64,000 bases of DNA from NCBI RefSeq assembly GCF_900106565.1, contig NZ_FNNJ01000001.1:868001-932000 (forward strand). The letters are read 5' to 3'. This document shows, one piece after another, positions 42,031-51,748 of the stretch. The position numbers were made by a program, and so were the translations under genes. The stretch comes from Lutibacter oricola (GTDB taxonomy: Bacteria > Bacteroidota > Bacteroidia > Flavobacteriales > Flavobacteriaceae). Each line of letters opens with the position of its first letter. Positions within the stretch are counted from its first letter, which is position 1. A model generated the notes under the pieces. That model saw only the letters and a list, made by a program, of their open reading frames with translations. It was not told where the DNA came from and ran no database searches.

Positions 42031-42987
42031 ATGAAAGTAACAGATCATATAAAAAAAGCGAATGGTAAAACATTGTTTTCGTTTGAAATAGTACCGCCGC
42101 AAAAAGGTCAGAATATTCAGGATTTATACAATAATGTAGATCCGTTAATGGAGTTTAAACCACCTTTTATTGATGTAACAACATCGCGTGAGGAATATGT
42201 GTATATTAAGAAAGAAAACGGATTGTTGGAACAAAAAATGACTCGTATGCGCCCTGGTACTGTTGGTATTTGTGCAGCGTTAAAATATAAGTATGATGTG
42301 GATGCTATACCTCATGTATTATGCGGAGGTTTTACAAAAGAGGAGACTGAATATGTGTTAGTTGATTGCCATTATTTAGGGTTGGATAATATTATGGCGT
42401 TGCGTGGAGATGCAATGAAGCACGAGCAATATTTTATACCAACAAAAGATGGTAATAATTTTGCTTCGGATTTGGTGGGGCAAATAAAAAACTTGAACGA
42501 AGGGAAATATTTACATAATATTATTGAAACTAATAATAAACCAGATTTTTGTATTGGTGTTGCTGGGTATCCAGAAAAACATTTAGAGGCGCCAAGTATG
42601 GAAACCGATTTGCGTAGGCTAAAAGAGAAAGTAGATGCTGGTGCGGATTATGTGGTAACTCAGATGTTTTTTGATAATGAAAAATATTACAGTTTTGTTG
42701 AAAAAGCTAGAAGTATTGGTATTACAGTTCCAATAATTCCAGGTATAAAACCAATTGCGGTTAAAAGACATCAACAAATTTTGCCTCAAATATTTAGATT
42801 AGATTTGCCTGAGAATTTGATTAGTGCTATTGAAGGTTGTAAGGATAATAAACAAGTGCGACAAATTGGAATAGAGTGGGCTATTGAACAATCTAAAGAT
42901 TTAATAGCTAATGGAGCTCCTGTTGTTCATTTTTATTCAATGGGAAAATCGGATAATATAAAGGCAATTGCTAAGGCAGTTTTTTAA
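42031..42987 (+). CDS. metF: 5,10-methylenetetrahydrofolate reductase
   Basis: MetF is an FAD enzyme that makes 5-methyltetrahydrofolate, the methyl donor for MetH. The 318-residue protein has FSFEIVPPQKGQNIQDLY with the conserved Glu, FIDVTTSREEYVY, LGLDNIMALRGDA, a GVAGYPEKHLEAPSMETDL segment, and AGADYVVTQMFFDNEKYY. These are all typical of the TIM-barrel reductase. The length is normal for bacteria. It lies 169 bp after metH, with a dispersed repeat and AT-rich filler between, and probably shares the metH transcript under SAM-I control. Confidence 0.97.
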   Translation: MKVTDHIKKANGKTLFSFEIVPPQKGQNIQDLYNNVDPLMEFKPPFIDVTTSREEYVYIKKENGLLEQKMTRMRPGTVGICAALKYKYDVDAIPHVLCGGFTKEETEYVLVDCHYLGLDNIMALRGDAMKHEQYFIPTKDGNNFASDLVGQIKNLNEGKYLHNIIETNNKPDFCIGVAGYPEKHLEAPSMETDLRRLKEKVDAGADYVVTQMFFDNEKYYSFVEKARSIGITVPIIPGIKPIAVKRHQQILPQIFRLDLPENLISAIEGCKDNKQVRQIGIEWAIEQSKDLIANGAPVVHFYSMGKSDNIKAIAKAVF

Positions 42988-43070
42988 CTGTTAACAATAA
43001 GTATTTATATTGTTGATAGTTTAATAAATAAAAGTAATAAATGTTGAATTGTTTTGGATAAATATTTGTT

Positions 43071-43078
43071 TACTTTTG
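43071..43078 (+). promoter_or_regulatory. trxA promoter -7 element
   Basis: TACTTTTG fits TAnnTTTG 42 nt before the trxA ATG. The nearest TTTG upstream (43053-43056) gives only a 14-nt spacer, shorter than usual, so the -33 element is uncertain. Confidence 0.5.
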
Positions 43079-43120
43079 TACAGGTAAAATAGAAATTATT
43101 AATTAAAAGAATATAATAAT

Positions 43121-43438
43121 ATGGCATTAGAAGTAACAGATGCAACGTTTGATGAAGTAGTATTAAAATCAGATAAGCCAGTAATGGTCGATTTTTGGGC
43201 AGCTTGGTGTGGTCCTTGTAGAATGGTTGCTCCAATTATGGATCAATTAACAGGAGAGTACGAAGGAAAAGCTGTTATAGCTAAAGTTGATGTAGATGCT
43301 AACCAAGAGTTTGCAGCTAAATATGGAGTAAGAAATATTCCTACAGTTTTAGTTTTTAAAGGTGGAGAAGTTGTTGAAAAACAAGTTGGTGTTGCGCCAA
43401 AAACAACATACGCTGAAAAAATTGACGCTCACTTATAG
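43121..43438 (+). CDS. trxA: thioredoxin
   Basis: A 105-residue cytoplasmic thioredoxin with the canonical active site WCGPC (C30 and C33), the buried Asp in MVDFWAAW, the cis-proline segment RNIPTVLVF and a GGEVVEKQVG turn. It is the full-length classical type with no signal peptide. Thioredoxin is the usual electron donor for CysH-type reductases, ribonucleotide reductase and methionine sulfoxide reductase. It has its own promoter and a strong terminator, so it is a single-gene unit between metF and a DUF58 gene. Confidence 0.97.
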   Translation: MALEVTDATFDEVVLKSDKPVMVDFWAAWCGPCRMVAPIMDQLTGEYEGKAVIAKVDVDANQEFAAKYGVRNIPTVLVFKGGEVVEKQVGVAPKTTYAEKIDAHL

Positions 43439-43460
43439 TAGTTGATTTTTATAAGAAATT

Positions 43461-43498
43461 AAAGGCTTAACAATTAATTGTTAAGCCTTTTTCTTTTT
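43461..43498 (+). terminator. intrinsic terminator after trxA
   Basis: AAAGGCTTAACAATT (43461-43475) is followed by its exact complement (43476-43490) and a T-rich tract. Confidence 0.92.
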
Positions 43499-43532
43499 TA
43501 ATAGTTATATTTACAACAACTAATTTATAGTA

Positions 43533-44456
43533 ATGAGTTCGATTTCGGTAAAACATATTTCAGAATTAAATAATTTAGAATTATTAGCCAAACAGGTTGT
43601 TGAAGGTTTTATTACAGGTATGCATAAAAGTCCGTTTCACGGTTTCTCTGTTGAGTTTGCTGAACATAGGTTGTATAATAAAGGTGAAAGCACTCGGCAT
43701 ATTGATTGGAAGTTGTATGCTAAAACTAAAAAGCTTTTTGTAAAACGATATGAGGAGGAAACTAATTTGCGTTGCCATTTAATTGTTGACAATTCTGCTT
43801 CTATGCATTACCCTCAAGTTAAAAATGAGACTATAAATAACTTATCTAAAATTAGTTTTTCGGCGATAGCTGCTTCTGCTTTAATGGAAATATTAAAGAG
43901 ACAGCGCGATGCTGTTGGCTTAAGTGTTTATAGTGATAAGAATGATTATTATGCTCCTGCGAAAGGAAGTGAGCGACATAGAAGAGTGTTGTTGGCTCAA
44001 TTGGAAGGCTTGCTTAAGAAAAAATCTACGAGTACTACAAAAACTTATAGTTTGCTTCATGAAATAGCAGAGAAAGTTCATAAACGTTCTTTAATATTTT
44101 TATTTACAGATATGTTTCAGGTAGATAAAGACGAAGAAGAATTATTTGAAGCTTTAAGGCATTTAAAATATAATAAACACGAGCTAGTATTGTTTCATAC
44201 GTATGATGGAAAACGCGAATTAAATTTTGATTTTGAAGATTCTCCAAAAAAGTTTGTTGATGTTGAAAGTGGTGAAGAAATAAATTTGTTTGCATCTTCA
44301 GTTCAAAAAAAATACAAAGAAGAGGTTGAAAAATATTTTAAAGACTTGAAATTGAAATGTATGCAATACAAAATAGATTATGTTCCTGTAGATATAAATA
44401 AAGGGTTTGATCAAATACTTATATCGTATTTAGTAAGTAGAAAAAAATATTTGTAA
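43533..44456 (+). CDS. DUF58 domain protein (MoxR-associated vWA-like)
   Basis: A 307-residue protein of the DUF58 family: EFAEHRLYNKGESTRHIDWK with the conserved Y/W region, RYEEETNLRCHLIVDNSASM with a MIDAS-like DxSxS (DNSAS), and GLSVYSDKNDYYAPAKGS. A C-terminal half follows the vWA fold (LIFLFTDMFQVDKDEEELFE). DUF58 proteins commonly work with MoxR AAA+ ATPases in assembly or stress pathways. No moxR gene is adjacent here, so its partner lies elsewhere. It is transcribed alone between trxA and a tRNA array; the gap to the tRNA promoter is very short. Confidence 0.88.
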   Translation: MSSISVKHISELNNLELLAKQVVEGFITGMHKSPFHGFSVEFAEHRLYNKGESTRHIDWKLYAKTKKLFVKRYEEETNLRCHLIVDNSASMHYPQVKNETINNLSKISFSAIAASALMEILKRQRDAVGLSVYSDKNDYYAPAKGSERHRRVLLAQLEGLLKKKSTSTTKTYSLLHEIAEKVHKRSLIFLFTDMFQVDKDEEELFEALRHLKYNKHELVLFHTYDGKRELNFDFEDSPKKFVDVESGEEINLFASSVQKKYKEEVEKYFKDLKLKCMQYKIDYVPVDINKGFDQILISYLVSRKKYL

Positions 44457-44472
44457 TTTTTATTTAAAAAGC

Positions 44473-44503
44473 TTTGCAAATATAAAAAACACGCTTATAT
44501 TTG
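44473..44503 (+). promoter_or_regulatory. tRNA-Asp promoter
   Basis: TTTG (44473-44476), a 19-nt spacer and TATATTTG (44496-44503) form a consensus promoter 17 nt before the first tRNA. TATATTTG also precedes the copies at 48045, 48225 and 51749; those at 47865 and 51569 have TATATTTA. Confidence 0.8.
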
Positions 44504-44520
44504 CATCCGCTAAGAGCAAC

Positions 44521-44594
44521 GGTCTGGTAGTTCAGCTGGTTAGAATACCTGCCTGTCACGCAGGGGGTCGCGGGTTCGAGTCCCGTCCAGACCG
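44521..44594 (+). tRNA. tRNA-Asp (GTC), copy 1
   Basis: Acceptor stem GGTCTGG/CCAGACC, discriminator G, anticodon stem CCTGC/GCAGG with loop CTGTCAC (anticodon GTC), T-loop GGTTCGAGTCC. CCA is not encoded. Confidence 0.98.
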
Positions 44595-44595
44595 C

Positions 44596-44626
44596 AAAAA
44601 GCATCTCAAAATTGAGATGCTTTTTT
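44596..44626 (+). terminator. tRNA terminator
   Basis: GCATCTCAA (44601-44609) pairs with TTGAGATGC (44612-44620), followed by six Ts. A similar hairpin follows every tRNA-Asp copy. Confidence 0.9.
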
Positions 44627-44800
44627 ATTTTTATATAATTTGGATTTCATTTTTTAAAGCAGCCAATAAGATTAATAAGTTGGTCTAGTTTAACATTTGA
44701 AATTAATACTACGCCTAGGATAAAATAAGAACTTTATAACTTATGAATCCAATACTTTTTTGCGAAGTTATTGGGGTTGCTGCAGCTTGTAGTGAGGTAA

Positions 44801-47635
44801 TTATTTTTTTATAAATTTTAAGTTTTTCTGAATTCCAGATTCATGCATTATTGATATTGTATAAACTCCATTAGTTTTTGGTAGTTGGTAATTAGTTAAT
44901 TGCTTTGTTGAAGTGTTTTCTGAAACTAATAAATTTTCAGCATGAATAATTCTTCCTCGTAAATTTTTAATAAACAATCTATTATTGCCCATCATTTCTA
45001 ATGGAAATTCTATATTTAATTTTTCAGCTACAGGGTTTGGGTATAACCTTAGAGATTTAATATTTAATGTAGATTCGGTTGAATTAAACTCTTCTATATT
45101 ACTAGTTATTGAAGGTTTTGCTGATGTTGAAACACTTGGCTCTCCATAAATAAATATTTCATTTACAGCCGCATAAACATTATCATACATAGAAAAACGT
45201 AGGTATTTGGTTGTTACATCAACTTCATTAATACTCCAAGTATTATAACTATCACAAGGATCAACAAAAAGAGTTTTCCAATTAGTTCCATCACGATATT
45301 CAACAGTGAAATCATAAATATTATGCATATCATGTAAATTAATTTTTGTGATATCATAAGTCTTTCCTAAATCTAAAACTACATGGTAAGCTGTATTTTT
45401 CATTGTGTAATCTGGCTTCCAAGATTTACTTGTTGGATGTTCCGTTGATTCTGTATATAAATCTTGTTCATCAAACAAAAATAATGGTGAATTTACACTT
45501 CCACCCTCAACTAGATCAGTAACCATGCTTGAAGTTATTATTAAATGTTCTTCTCCTACGATCTCATCTAATTCATAAGCATTAAAAATTGGTGAACCGT
45601 AAATAATAATTTCATTTACTGCTGCATATGGACTATCTAACATAGCTAAACGCAAATAACGAGTTGTAATATTTACACTGTGTTTTGACCAAGTATTATA
45701 AAGGTCTAATGAATCTACAAATAATGTAGTCCAATTTAAAGGTTCTCCATATTCTACTGTAAAATCATGCACGTCGTTCATATCATGTAAGTCAATCTCA
45801 GAAATAGAATATTCTTTACCCAAATCTATAATAGCATAATATGGTGCATTTGCATTCGTATAATAAGGTTTCCAAGGGTCACTTGTTGGTTTTTCGCCAG
45901 AATCAATATCAATATCCTGTTCATCAAAAAGCAATATTGGAGAATTTACACTTCCTCCATCAACCATATCTACAACCATCTCAGAATTTATTACAATTTG
46001 ACTGTCTGCTGTTGTTTCTTTTAAATAGCCATAAATAAAAATTTCGTTTACTGCGGCATATACATTATCATACATTGAAAATCGAAGGTATCGAGTTGTA
46101 ATATCTGCTTCGTTTTTACTCCAAGTAATATAAGAATCACAAGGGTCTACAAAAAGAGTTGTCCAATTTTCATCTTGAACATATTCGACTGTAAAATTAT
46201 GAACATCATGCATATCGTGTAAATCTATTTCAGATATATAATATTCAGCACCTAAATCCACAACTACATGATACGATGAACTGTTCATTGTATATGCCGG
46301 TTTCCAAGAAGCACTGGTAGGGTGTTCGTCATTTTCAATAGAGGTATCTTGTTCATCAAATAACAATAAAGGTGAATTAACACTTCCTCCACTAACCAAA
46401 TCAGTGACCATATCACTAGTAATTATTATTTGACTAGGAGTTGATTCAATATACTCAGGGCCGCCTGGAGCACCTATGTTTTCATATTCAATTGGGTTTG
46501 CACTTGTAAGTGAATAATCATTATTATCAGGATCTGTAAATTCTATTTCTTGAATACTCTCCAATGCATTGTTTGTAACTGAAATATTCTCAGTATTACC
46601 AGATTCATTTAGAAAAAATGTAATATCTGTATCATAGATATTGTCTTTTGCAGTTATGAAATTATTTTCATTGTAATTTTTTATAACCTGGTTGCCAATT
46701 GTAGCTTTAAAATAATTTTGATTAAAAGTTATAGGAGATAAAGTATCACTTACAGTACGATCATCTATAAAAACTCCTGAGGTTGATGAAATATAGTTAT
46801 TAGTAAATATACAATCTCCTTTTCCAAACACAATTATACCATTTGAAGGTGCATTTACAAGTATATTATTGTAAGCATTTACAACACTATTATCACCTAT
46901 TTGAAGTACATTAGTATGAGCGTAAAGATTATCTAAACCAGCATTTATAAGTGTATTGTTATAAATTTCTACATCTTCAACCATGTTAGCTATTTGAATA
47001 CATTCTCTTAAAGTATTCTTTACAATATTATTGTAAATTTTAACATGTTTAAACTCCATTCCTGGAGTCTTAGTTTCTCCTAAATACATTCCTTCAGAAA
47101 CATTTTCAATAAAACAATCGTGAATTACAAGATTCTCAAATACAGGGTGTGGAGTTGGAGGATCACCACTATAATCTTTTTTAGCATAAATTCCGAAAAA
47201 TCCATCGTGATTTACTTTTATAAATTCAGCTTCACAATCTGAACTTAATTCAGTAAATGCAAGTCCACATTGATCAGCAACTAATTCAAAGCCATATTTG
47301 TAATTAGAATGACCTGCACCACTTATTTTAATGTATTTGCAGTTTTCAAAAGTTATAGCTCCCCAATTATAGCTATCAGAATCTTCAATTTTTACTTGTC
47401 CTCCTTTATTTATAATAACAATTGGACTGCCTTCATCTCCCGTTAAGGATTTAAATTTAATTGGTTTTGTTCTAGTAGAAGAAACAAAAATAGTATCACC
47501 ACCTATGGTTGCATTACCAAGCGATTCTTCATTAATTTCAAATGGATAACTATTATCTATAATGAAATTTTGATTCTGTGAATTCGCAAAAAGGAAACTG
47601 AATAGGGATAAAATAAATATGTAGCTCTTTTTCAT
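44801..47635 (-). CDS. T9SS-secreted beta-helix protein with three discoidin-like repeats, copy 1
   Basis: A 944-residue secreted protein. A signal peptide (YIFILSLFSFLFANSQ) is followed by a right-handed parallel beta-helix (about 60-390), with repeated short strands such as NVEIYNNTLINAG and FTNNYISSTSGVFI, as in pectate-lyase-like folds. Three tandem repeats of about 140 residues start near 401, 544 and 695, each opening with I-I-T/N-S-x-M-V-x-D and GGSVNSPLxLFDEQD and ending VNEIFIYG. They look like F5/8 type C (discoidin) carbohydrate-binding domains. A type IX secretion tail (about 858-944, LRLYPNPVAEKLNIEFP ... IQKNLKFIKK) ends the chain. It probably acts on or binds a polysaccharide outside the cell; no catalytic residues can be assigned. 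An identical copy lies at 48505-51339. Confidence 0.85.
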   Translation of the reverse strand: MKKSYIFILSLFSFLFANSQNQNFIIDNSYPFEINEESLGNATIGGDTIFVSSTRTKPIKFKSLTGDEGSPIVIINKGGQVKIEDSDSYNWGAITFENCKYIKISGAGHSNYKYGFELVADQCGLAFTELSSDCEAEFIKVNHDGFFGIYAKKDYSGDPPTPHPVFENLVIHDCFIENVSEGMYLGETKTPGMEFKHVKIYNNIVKNTLRECIQIANMVEDVEIYNNTLINAGLDNLYAHTNVLQIGDNSVVNAYNNILVNAPSNGIIVFGKGDCIFTNNYISSTSGVFIDDRTVSDTLSPITFNQNYFKATIGNQVIKNYNENNFITAKDNIYDTDITFFLNESGNTENISVTNNALESIQEIEFTDPDNNDYSLTSANPIEYENIGAPGGPEYIESTPSQIIITSDMVTDLVSGGSVNSPLLLFDEQDTSIENDEHPTSASWKPAYTMNSSSYHVVVDLGAEYYISEIDLHDMHDVHNFTVEYVQDENWTTLFVDPCDSYITWSKNEADITTRYLRFSMYDNVYAAVNEIFIYGYLKETTADSQIVINSEMVVDMVDGGSVNSPILLFDEQDIDIDSGEKPTSDPWKPYYTNANAPYYAIIDLGKEYSISEIDLHDMNDVHDFTVEYGEPLNWTTLFVDSLDLYNTWSKHSVNITTRYLRLAMLDSPYAAVNEIIIYGSPIFNAYELDEIVGEEHLIITSSMVTDLVEGGSVNSPLFLFDEQDLYTESTEHPTSKSWKPDYTMKNTAYHVVLDLGKTYDITKINLHDMHNIYDFTVEYRDGTNWKTLFVDPCDSYNTWSINEVDVTTKYLRFSMYDNVYAAVNEIFIYGEPSVSTSAKPSITSNIEEFNSTESTLNIKSLRLYPNPVAEKLNIEFPLEMMGNNRLFIKNLRGRIIHAENLLVSENTSTKQLTNYQLPKTNGVYTISIMHESGIQKNLKFIKK

Positions 47636-47864
47636 AATTGGGGGTTTATTATAAATATAAGAATCAGAAAGATAGTAATTTTTAATAAAAGGTTTGTGGT
47701 AATTTCACAAAAAATGTAAAGCAATATTAATAATGGTTATTTGTTTAAAGTTTGTTATACAAGTTTTTCTTAATTTTTAATATCTCAAGTTTTAGAGTAA
47801 TAGTTTAAAGTTGTTTTAAAATACTAGTGTTAATTTTATATATTTAGCATCCGCTAAGAGCAAC

Positions 47865-47938
47865 GGTCTGGTAGTTCAGCTGGTTAGAATACCTGCCTGT
47901 CACGCAGGGGGTCGCGGGTTCGAGTCCCGTCCAGACCG
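47865..47938 (+). tRNA. tRNA-Asp (GTC), copy 2
   Basis: Identical to the gene at 44521. Followed by a GCATCTCAA/TTGAGATGC hairpin with a TTTT loop. It starts a 180-bp tRNA-plus-spacer unit repeated at 48045. Confidence 0.98.
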
Positions 47939-48044
47939 CAAAAAGCATCTCAATTTTGAGATGCTTTTTTTATTTTAAATAATTTATAAAATATTTAGTG
48001 TATATGTAAATTCATTTTGTATATTTGCATTCGCTAAGAGCAAC

Positions 48045-48118
48045 GGTCTGGTAGTTCAGCTGGTTAGAATACCTGCCTGTCACGCAGGGGGTCGCGGGTT
48101 CGAGTCCCGTCCAGACCG
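48045..48118 (+). tRNA. tRNA-Asp (GTC), copy 3
   Basis: Identical sequence. TATATTTG promoter element at 48020s in the spacer; terminator hairpin follows. Confidence 0.98.
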
Positions 48119-48224
48119 CAAAAAGCATCTCAATTTTGAGATGCTTTTTTTATTTTAAATAATTTATAAAATATTTAGTGTATATGTAAATTCATTTTGT
48201 ATATTTGCATTCGCTAAGAGCAAC

Positions 48225-48298
48225 GGTCTGGTAGTTCAGCTGGTTAGAATACCTGCCTGTCACGCAGGGGGTCGCGGGTTCGAGTCCCGTCCAGACCG
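48225..48298 (+). tRNA. tRNA-Asp (GTC), copy 4 (junction copy)
   Basis: Identical sequence, but its left flank matches that of copy 3 while its right flank (CAAAATTGAG hairpin and beyond) matches that of copy 1. It therefore looks like the recombination joint of the duplication. Confidence 0.98.
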
Positions 48299-48504
48299 CA
48301 AAAAGCATCTCAAAATTGAGATGCTTTTTTATTTTTATATAATTTGGATTTCATTTTTTAAAGCAGCCAATAAGATTAATAAGTTGGTCTAGTTTAACAT
48401 TTGAAATTAATACTACGCCTAGGATAAAATAAGAACTTTATAACTTATGAATCCAATACTTTTTTGCGAAGTTATTGGGGTTGCTGCAGCTTGTAGTGAG
48501 GTAA

Positions 48505-51339
48505 TTATTTTTTTATAAATTTTAAGTTTTTCTGAATTCCAGATTCATGCATTATTGATATTGTATAAACTCCATTAGTTTTTGGTAGTTGGTAATTAGT
48601 TAATTGCTTTGTTGAAGTGTTTTCTGAAACTAATAAATTTTCAGCATGAATAATTCTTCCTCGTAAATTTTTAATAAACAATCTATTATTGCCCATCATT
48701 TCTAATGGAAATTCTATATTTAATTTTTCAGCTACAGGGTTTGGGTATAACCTTAGAGATTTAATATTTAATGTAGATTCGGTTGAATTAAACTCTTCTA
48801 TATTACTAGTTATTGAAGGTTTTGCTGATGTTGAAACACTTGGCTCTCCATAAATAAATATTTCATTTACAGCCGCATAAACATTATCATACATAGAAAA
48901 ACGTAGGTATTTGGTTGTTACATCAACTTCATTAATACTCCAAGTATTATAACTATCACAAGGATCAACAAAAAGAGTTTTCCAATTAGTTCCATCACGA
49001 TATTCAACAGTGAAATCATAAATATTATGCATATCATGTAAATTAATTTTTGTGATATCATAAGTCTTTCCTAAATCTAAAACTACATGGTAAGCTGTAT
49101 TTTTCATTGTGTAATCTGGCTTCCAAGATTTACTTGTTGGATGTTCCGTTGATTCTGTATATAAATCTTGTTCATCAAACAAAAATAATGGTGAATTTAC
49201 ACTTCCACCCTCAACTAGATCAGTAACCATGCTTGAAGTTATTATTAAATGTTCTTCTCCTACGATCTCATCTAATTCATAAGCATTAAAAATTGGTGAA
49301 CCGTAAATAATAATTTCATTTACTGCTGCATATGGACTATCTAACATAGCTAAACGCAAATAACGAGTTGTAATATTTACACTGTGTTTTGACCAAGTAT
49401 TATAAAGGTCTAATGAATCTACAAATAATGTAGTCCAATTTAAAGGTTCTCCATATTCTACTGTAAAATCATGCACGTCGTTCATATCATGTAAGTCAAT
49501 CTCAGAAATAGAATATTCTTTACCCAAATCTATAATAGCATAATATGGTGCATTTGCATTCGTATAATAAGGTTTCCAAGGGTCACTTGTTGGTTTTTCG
49601 CCAGAATCAATATCAATATCCTGTTCATCAAAAAGCAATATTGGAGAATTTACACTTCCTCCATCAACCATATCTACAACCATCTCAGAATTTATTACAA
49701 TTTGACTGTCTGCTGTTGTTTCTTTTAAATAGCCATAAATAAAAATTTCGTTTACTGCGGCATATACATTATCATACATTGAAAATCGAAGGTATCGAGT
49801 TGTAATATCTGCTTCGTTTTTACTCCAAGTAATATAAGAATCACAAGGGTCTACAAAAAGAGTTGTCCAATTTTCATCTTGAACATATTCGACTGTAAAA
49901 TTATGAACATCATGCATATCGTGTAAATCTATTTCAGATATATAATATTCAGCACCTAAATCCACAACTACATGATACGATGAACTGTTCATTGTATATG
50001 CCGGTTTCCAAGAAGCACTGGTAGGGTGTTCGTCATTTTCAATAGAGGTATCTTGTTCATCAAATAACAATAAAGGTGAATTAACACTTCCTCCACTAAC
50101 CAAATCAGTGACCATATCACTAGTAATTATTATTTGACTAGGAGTTGATTCAATATACTCAGGGCCGCCTGGAGCACCTATGTTTTCATATTCAATTGGG
50201 TTTGCACTTGTAAGTGAATAATCATTATTATCAGGATCTGTAAATTCTATTTCTTGAATACTCTCCAATGCATTGTTTGTAACTGAAATATTCTCAGTAT
50301 TACCAGATTCATTTAGAAAAAATGTAATATCTGTATCATAGATATTGTCTTTTGCAGTTATGAAATTATTTTCATTGTAATTTTTTATAACCTGGTTGCC
50401 AATTGTAGCTTTAAAATAATTTTGATTAAAAGTTATAGGAGATAAAGTATCACTTACAGTACGATCATCTATAAAAACTCCTGAGGTTGATGAAATATAG
50501 TTATTAGTAAATATACAATCTCCTTTTCCAAACACAATTATACCATTTGAAGGTGCATTTACAAGTATATTATTGTAAGCATTTACAACACTATTATCAC
50601 CTATTTGAAGTACATTAGTATGAGCGTAAAGATTATCTAAACCAGCATTTATAAGTGTATTGTTATAAATTTCTACATCTTCAACCATGTTAGCTATTTG
50701 AATACATTCTCTTAAAGTATTCTTTACAATATTATTGTAAATTTTAACATGTTTAAACTCCATTCCTGGAGTCTTAGTTTCTCCTAAATACATTCCTTCA
50801 GAAACATTTTCAATAAAACAATCGTGAATTACAAGATTCTCAAATACAGGGTGTGGAGTTGGAGGATCACCACTATAATCTTTTTTAGCATAAATTCCGA
50901 AAAATCCATCGTGATTTACTTTTATAAATTCAGCTTCACAATCTGAACTTAATTCAGTAAATGCAAGTCCACATTGATCAGCAACTAATTCAAAGCCATA
51001 TTTGTAATTAGAATGACCTGCACCACTTATTTTAATGTATTTGCAGTTTTCAAAAGTTATAGCTCCCCAATTATAGCTATCAGAATCTTCAATTTTTACT
51101 TGTCCTCCTTTATTTATAATAACAATTGGACTGCCTTCATCTCCCGTTAAGGATTTAAATTTAATTGGTTTTGTTCTAGTAGAAGAAACAAAAATAGTAT
51201 CACCACCTATGGTTGCATTACCAAGCGATTCTTCATTAATTTCAAATGGATAACTATTATCTATAATGAAATTTTGATTCTGTGAATTCGCAAAAAGGAA
51301 ACTGAATAGGGATAAAATAAATATGTAGCTCTTTTTCAT
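48505..51339 (-). CDS. T9SS-secreted beta-helix protein with three discoidin-like repeats, copy 2
   Basis: The translation is identical over all 944 residues to the gene at 44801-47635, with the same signal peptide, beta-helix, three discoidin-like repeats and type IX sorting tail. Identity extends through the flanking non-coding DNA, so this is a very recent duplication or an assembly artefact, not a diverged paralogue. Both copies retain the same upstream region, so if real both should be expressed and the dosage doubled. See the copy 1 entry for domain positions and functional limits. Confidence 0.85.
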   Translation of the reverse strand: MKKSYIFILSLFSFLFANSQNQNFIIDNSYPFEINEESLGNATIGGDTIFVSSTRTKPIKFKSLTGDEGSPIVIINKGGQVKIEDSDSYNWGAITFENCKYIKISGAGHSNYKYGFELVADQCGLAFTELSSDCEAEFIKVNHDGFFGIYAKKDYSGDPPTPHPVFENLVIHDCFIENVSEGMYLGETKTPGMEFKHVKIYNNIVKNTLRECIQIANMVEDVEIYNNTLINAGLDNLYAHTNVLQIGDNSVVNAYNNILVNAPSNGIIVFGKGDCIFTNNYISSTSGVFIDDRTVSDTLSPITFNQNYFKATIGNQVIKNYNENNFITAKDNIYDTDITFFLNESGNTENISVTNNALESIQEIEFTDPDNNDYSLTSANPIEYENIGAPGGPEYIESTPSQIIITSDMVTDLVSGGSVNSPLLLFDEQDTSIENDEHPTSASWKPAYTMNSSSYHVVVDLGAEYYISEIDLHDMHDVHNFTVEYVQDENWTTLFVDPCDSYITWSKNEADITTRYLRFSMYDNVYAAVNEIFIYGYLKETTADSQIVINSEMVVDMVDGGSVNSPILLFDEQDIDIDSGEKPTSDPWKPYYTNANAPYYAIIDLGKEYSISEIDLHDMNDVHDFTVEYGEPLNWTTLFVDSLDLYNTWSKHSVNITTRYLRLAMLDSPYAAVNEIIIYGSPIFNAYELDEIVGEEHLIITSSMVTDLVEGGSVNSPLFLFDEQDLYTESTEHPTSKSWKPDYTMKNTAYHVVLDLGKTYDITKINLHDMHNIYDFTVEYRDGTNWKTLFVDPCDSYNTWSINEVDVTTKYLRFSMYDNVYAAVNEIFIYGEPSVSTSAKPSITSNIEEFNSTESTLNIKSLRLYPNPVAEKLNIEFPLEMMGNNRLFIKNLRGRIIHAENLLVSENTSTKQLTNYQLPKTNGVYTISIMHESGIQKNLKFIKK

Positions 51340-51568
51340 AATTGGGGGTTTATTATAAATATAAGAATCAGAAAGATAGTAATTTTTAATAAAAGGTTTG
51401 TGGTAATTTCACAAAAAATGTAAAGCAATATTAATAATGGTTATTTGTTTAAAGTTTGTTATACAAGTTTTTCTTAATTTTTAATATCTCAAGTTTTAGA
51501 GTAATAGTTTAAAGTTGTTTTAAAATACTAGTGTTAATTTTATATATTTAGCATCCGCTAAGAGCAAC

Positions 51569-51642
51569 GGTCTGGTAGTTCAGCTGGTTAGAATACCTGC
51601 CTGTCACGCAGGGGGTCGCGGGTTCGAGTCCCGTCCAGACCG
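51569..51642 (+). tRNA. tRNA-Asp (GTC), copy 5
   Basis: Identical sequence; equivalent of copy 2 in the right-hand unit (offset 3704). Confidence 0.98.
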
Positions 51643-51748
51643 CAAAAAGCATCTCAATTTTGAGATGCTTTTTTTATTTTAAATAATTTATAAAATATTT
51701 AGTGTATATGTAAATTCATTTTGTATATTTGCATTCGCTAAGAGCAAC

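Larger units (their letters stand above)
44508..48151. repeat. 3.6-kb direct tandem duplication, left unit
   Basis: 44508-48151 repeats at 48212-51855 with a period of 3704 bp. The unit holds a tRNA-Asp, the 944-codon minus-strand gene, and two more tRNA-Asp genes. The two encoded proteins are identical, and I saw no base differences where I compared the copies. Identity breaks at 44507 (C versus T) and in the T run after 48151. Confidence 0.92.
47865..48224 (+). repeat. 180-bp tRNA-Asp plus spacer unit, two copies
   Basis: tRNA (74 bp) and a 106-bp spacer (terminator, AT-rich segment, TATATTTG promoter) repeat with exact 180-bp periodicity: 47865, 48045, then the tRNA at 48225. The second large unit has only one such step (51569 to 51749). 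Confidence 0.92.

Noticed and set aside
42996-43016. AACAATA/TATTGTT hairpin after metF as a terminator
   Set aside because: A weak 7-bp AT stem with no T run; too poor to call.
44743-44814. 23-codon frame MNPILFCEVIGVAAACSEVI... after the first tRNA (also in the second unit)
   Set aside because: It runs into the 3' end of the convergent secreted-protein gene, has no promoter or family match and is probably chance or an old gene fragment.
47865-48298. Regularly spaced repeats as a CRISPR array
   Set aside because: The 180-bp period is explained by identical tRNA-Asp genes with identical spacers; CRISPR spacers would differ and no cas genes are present.
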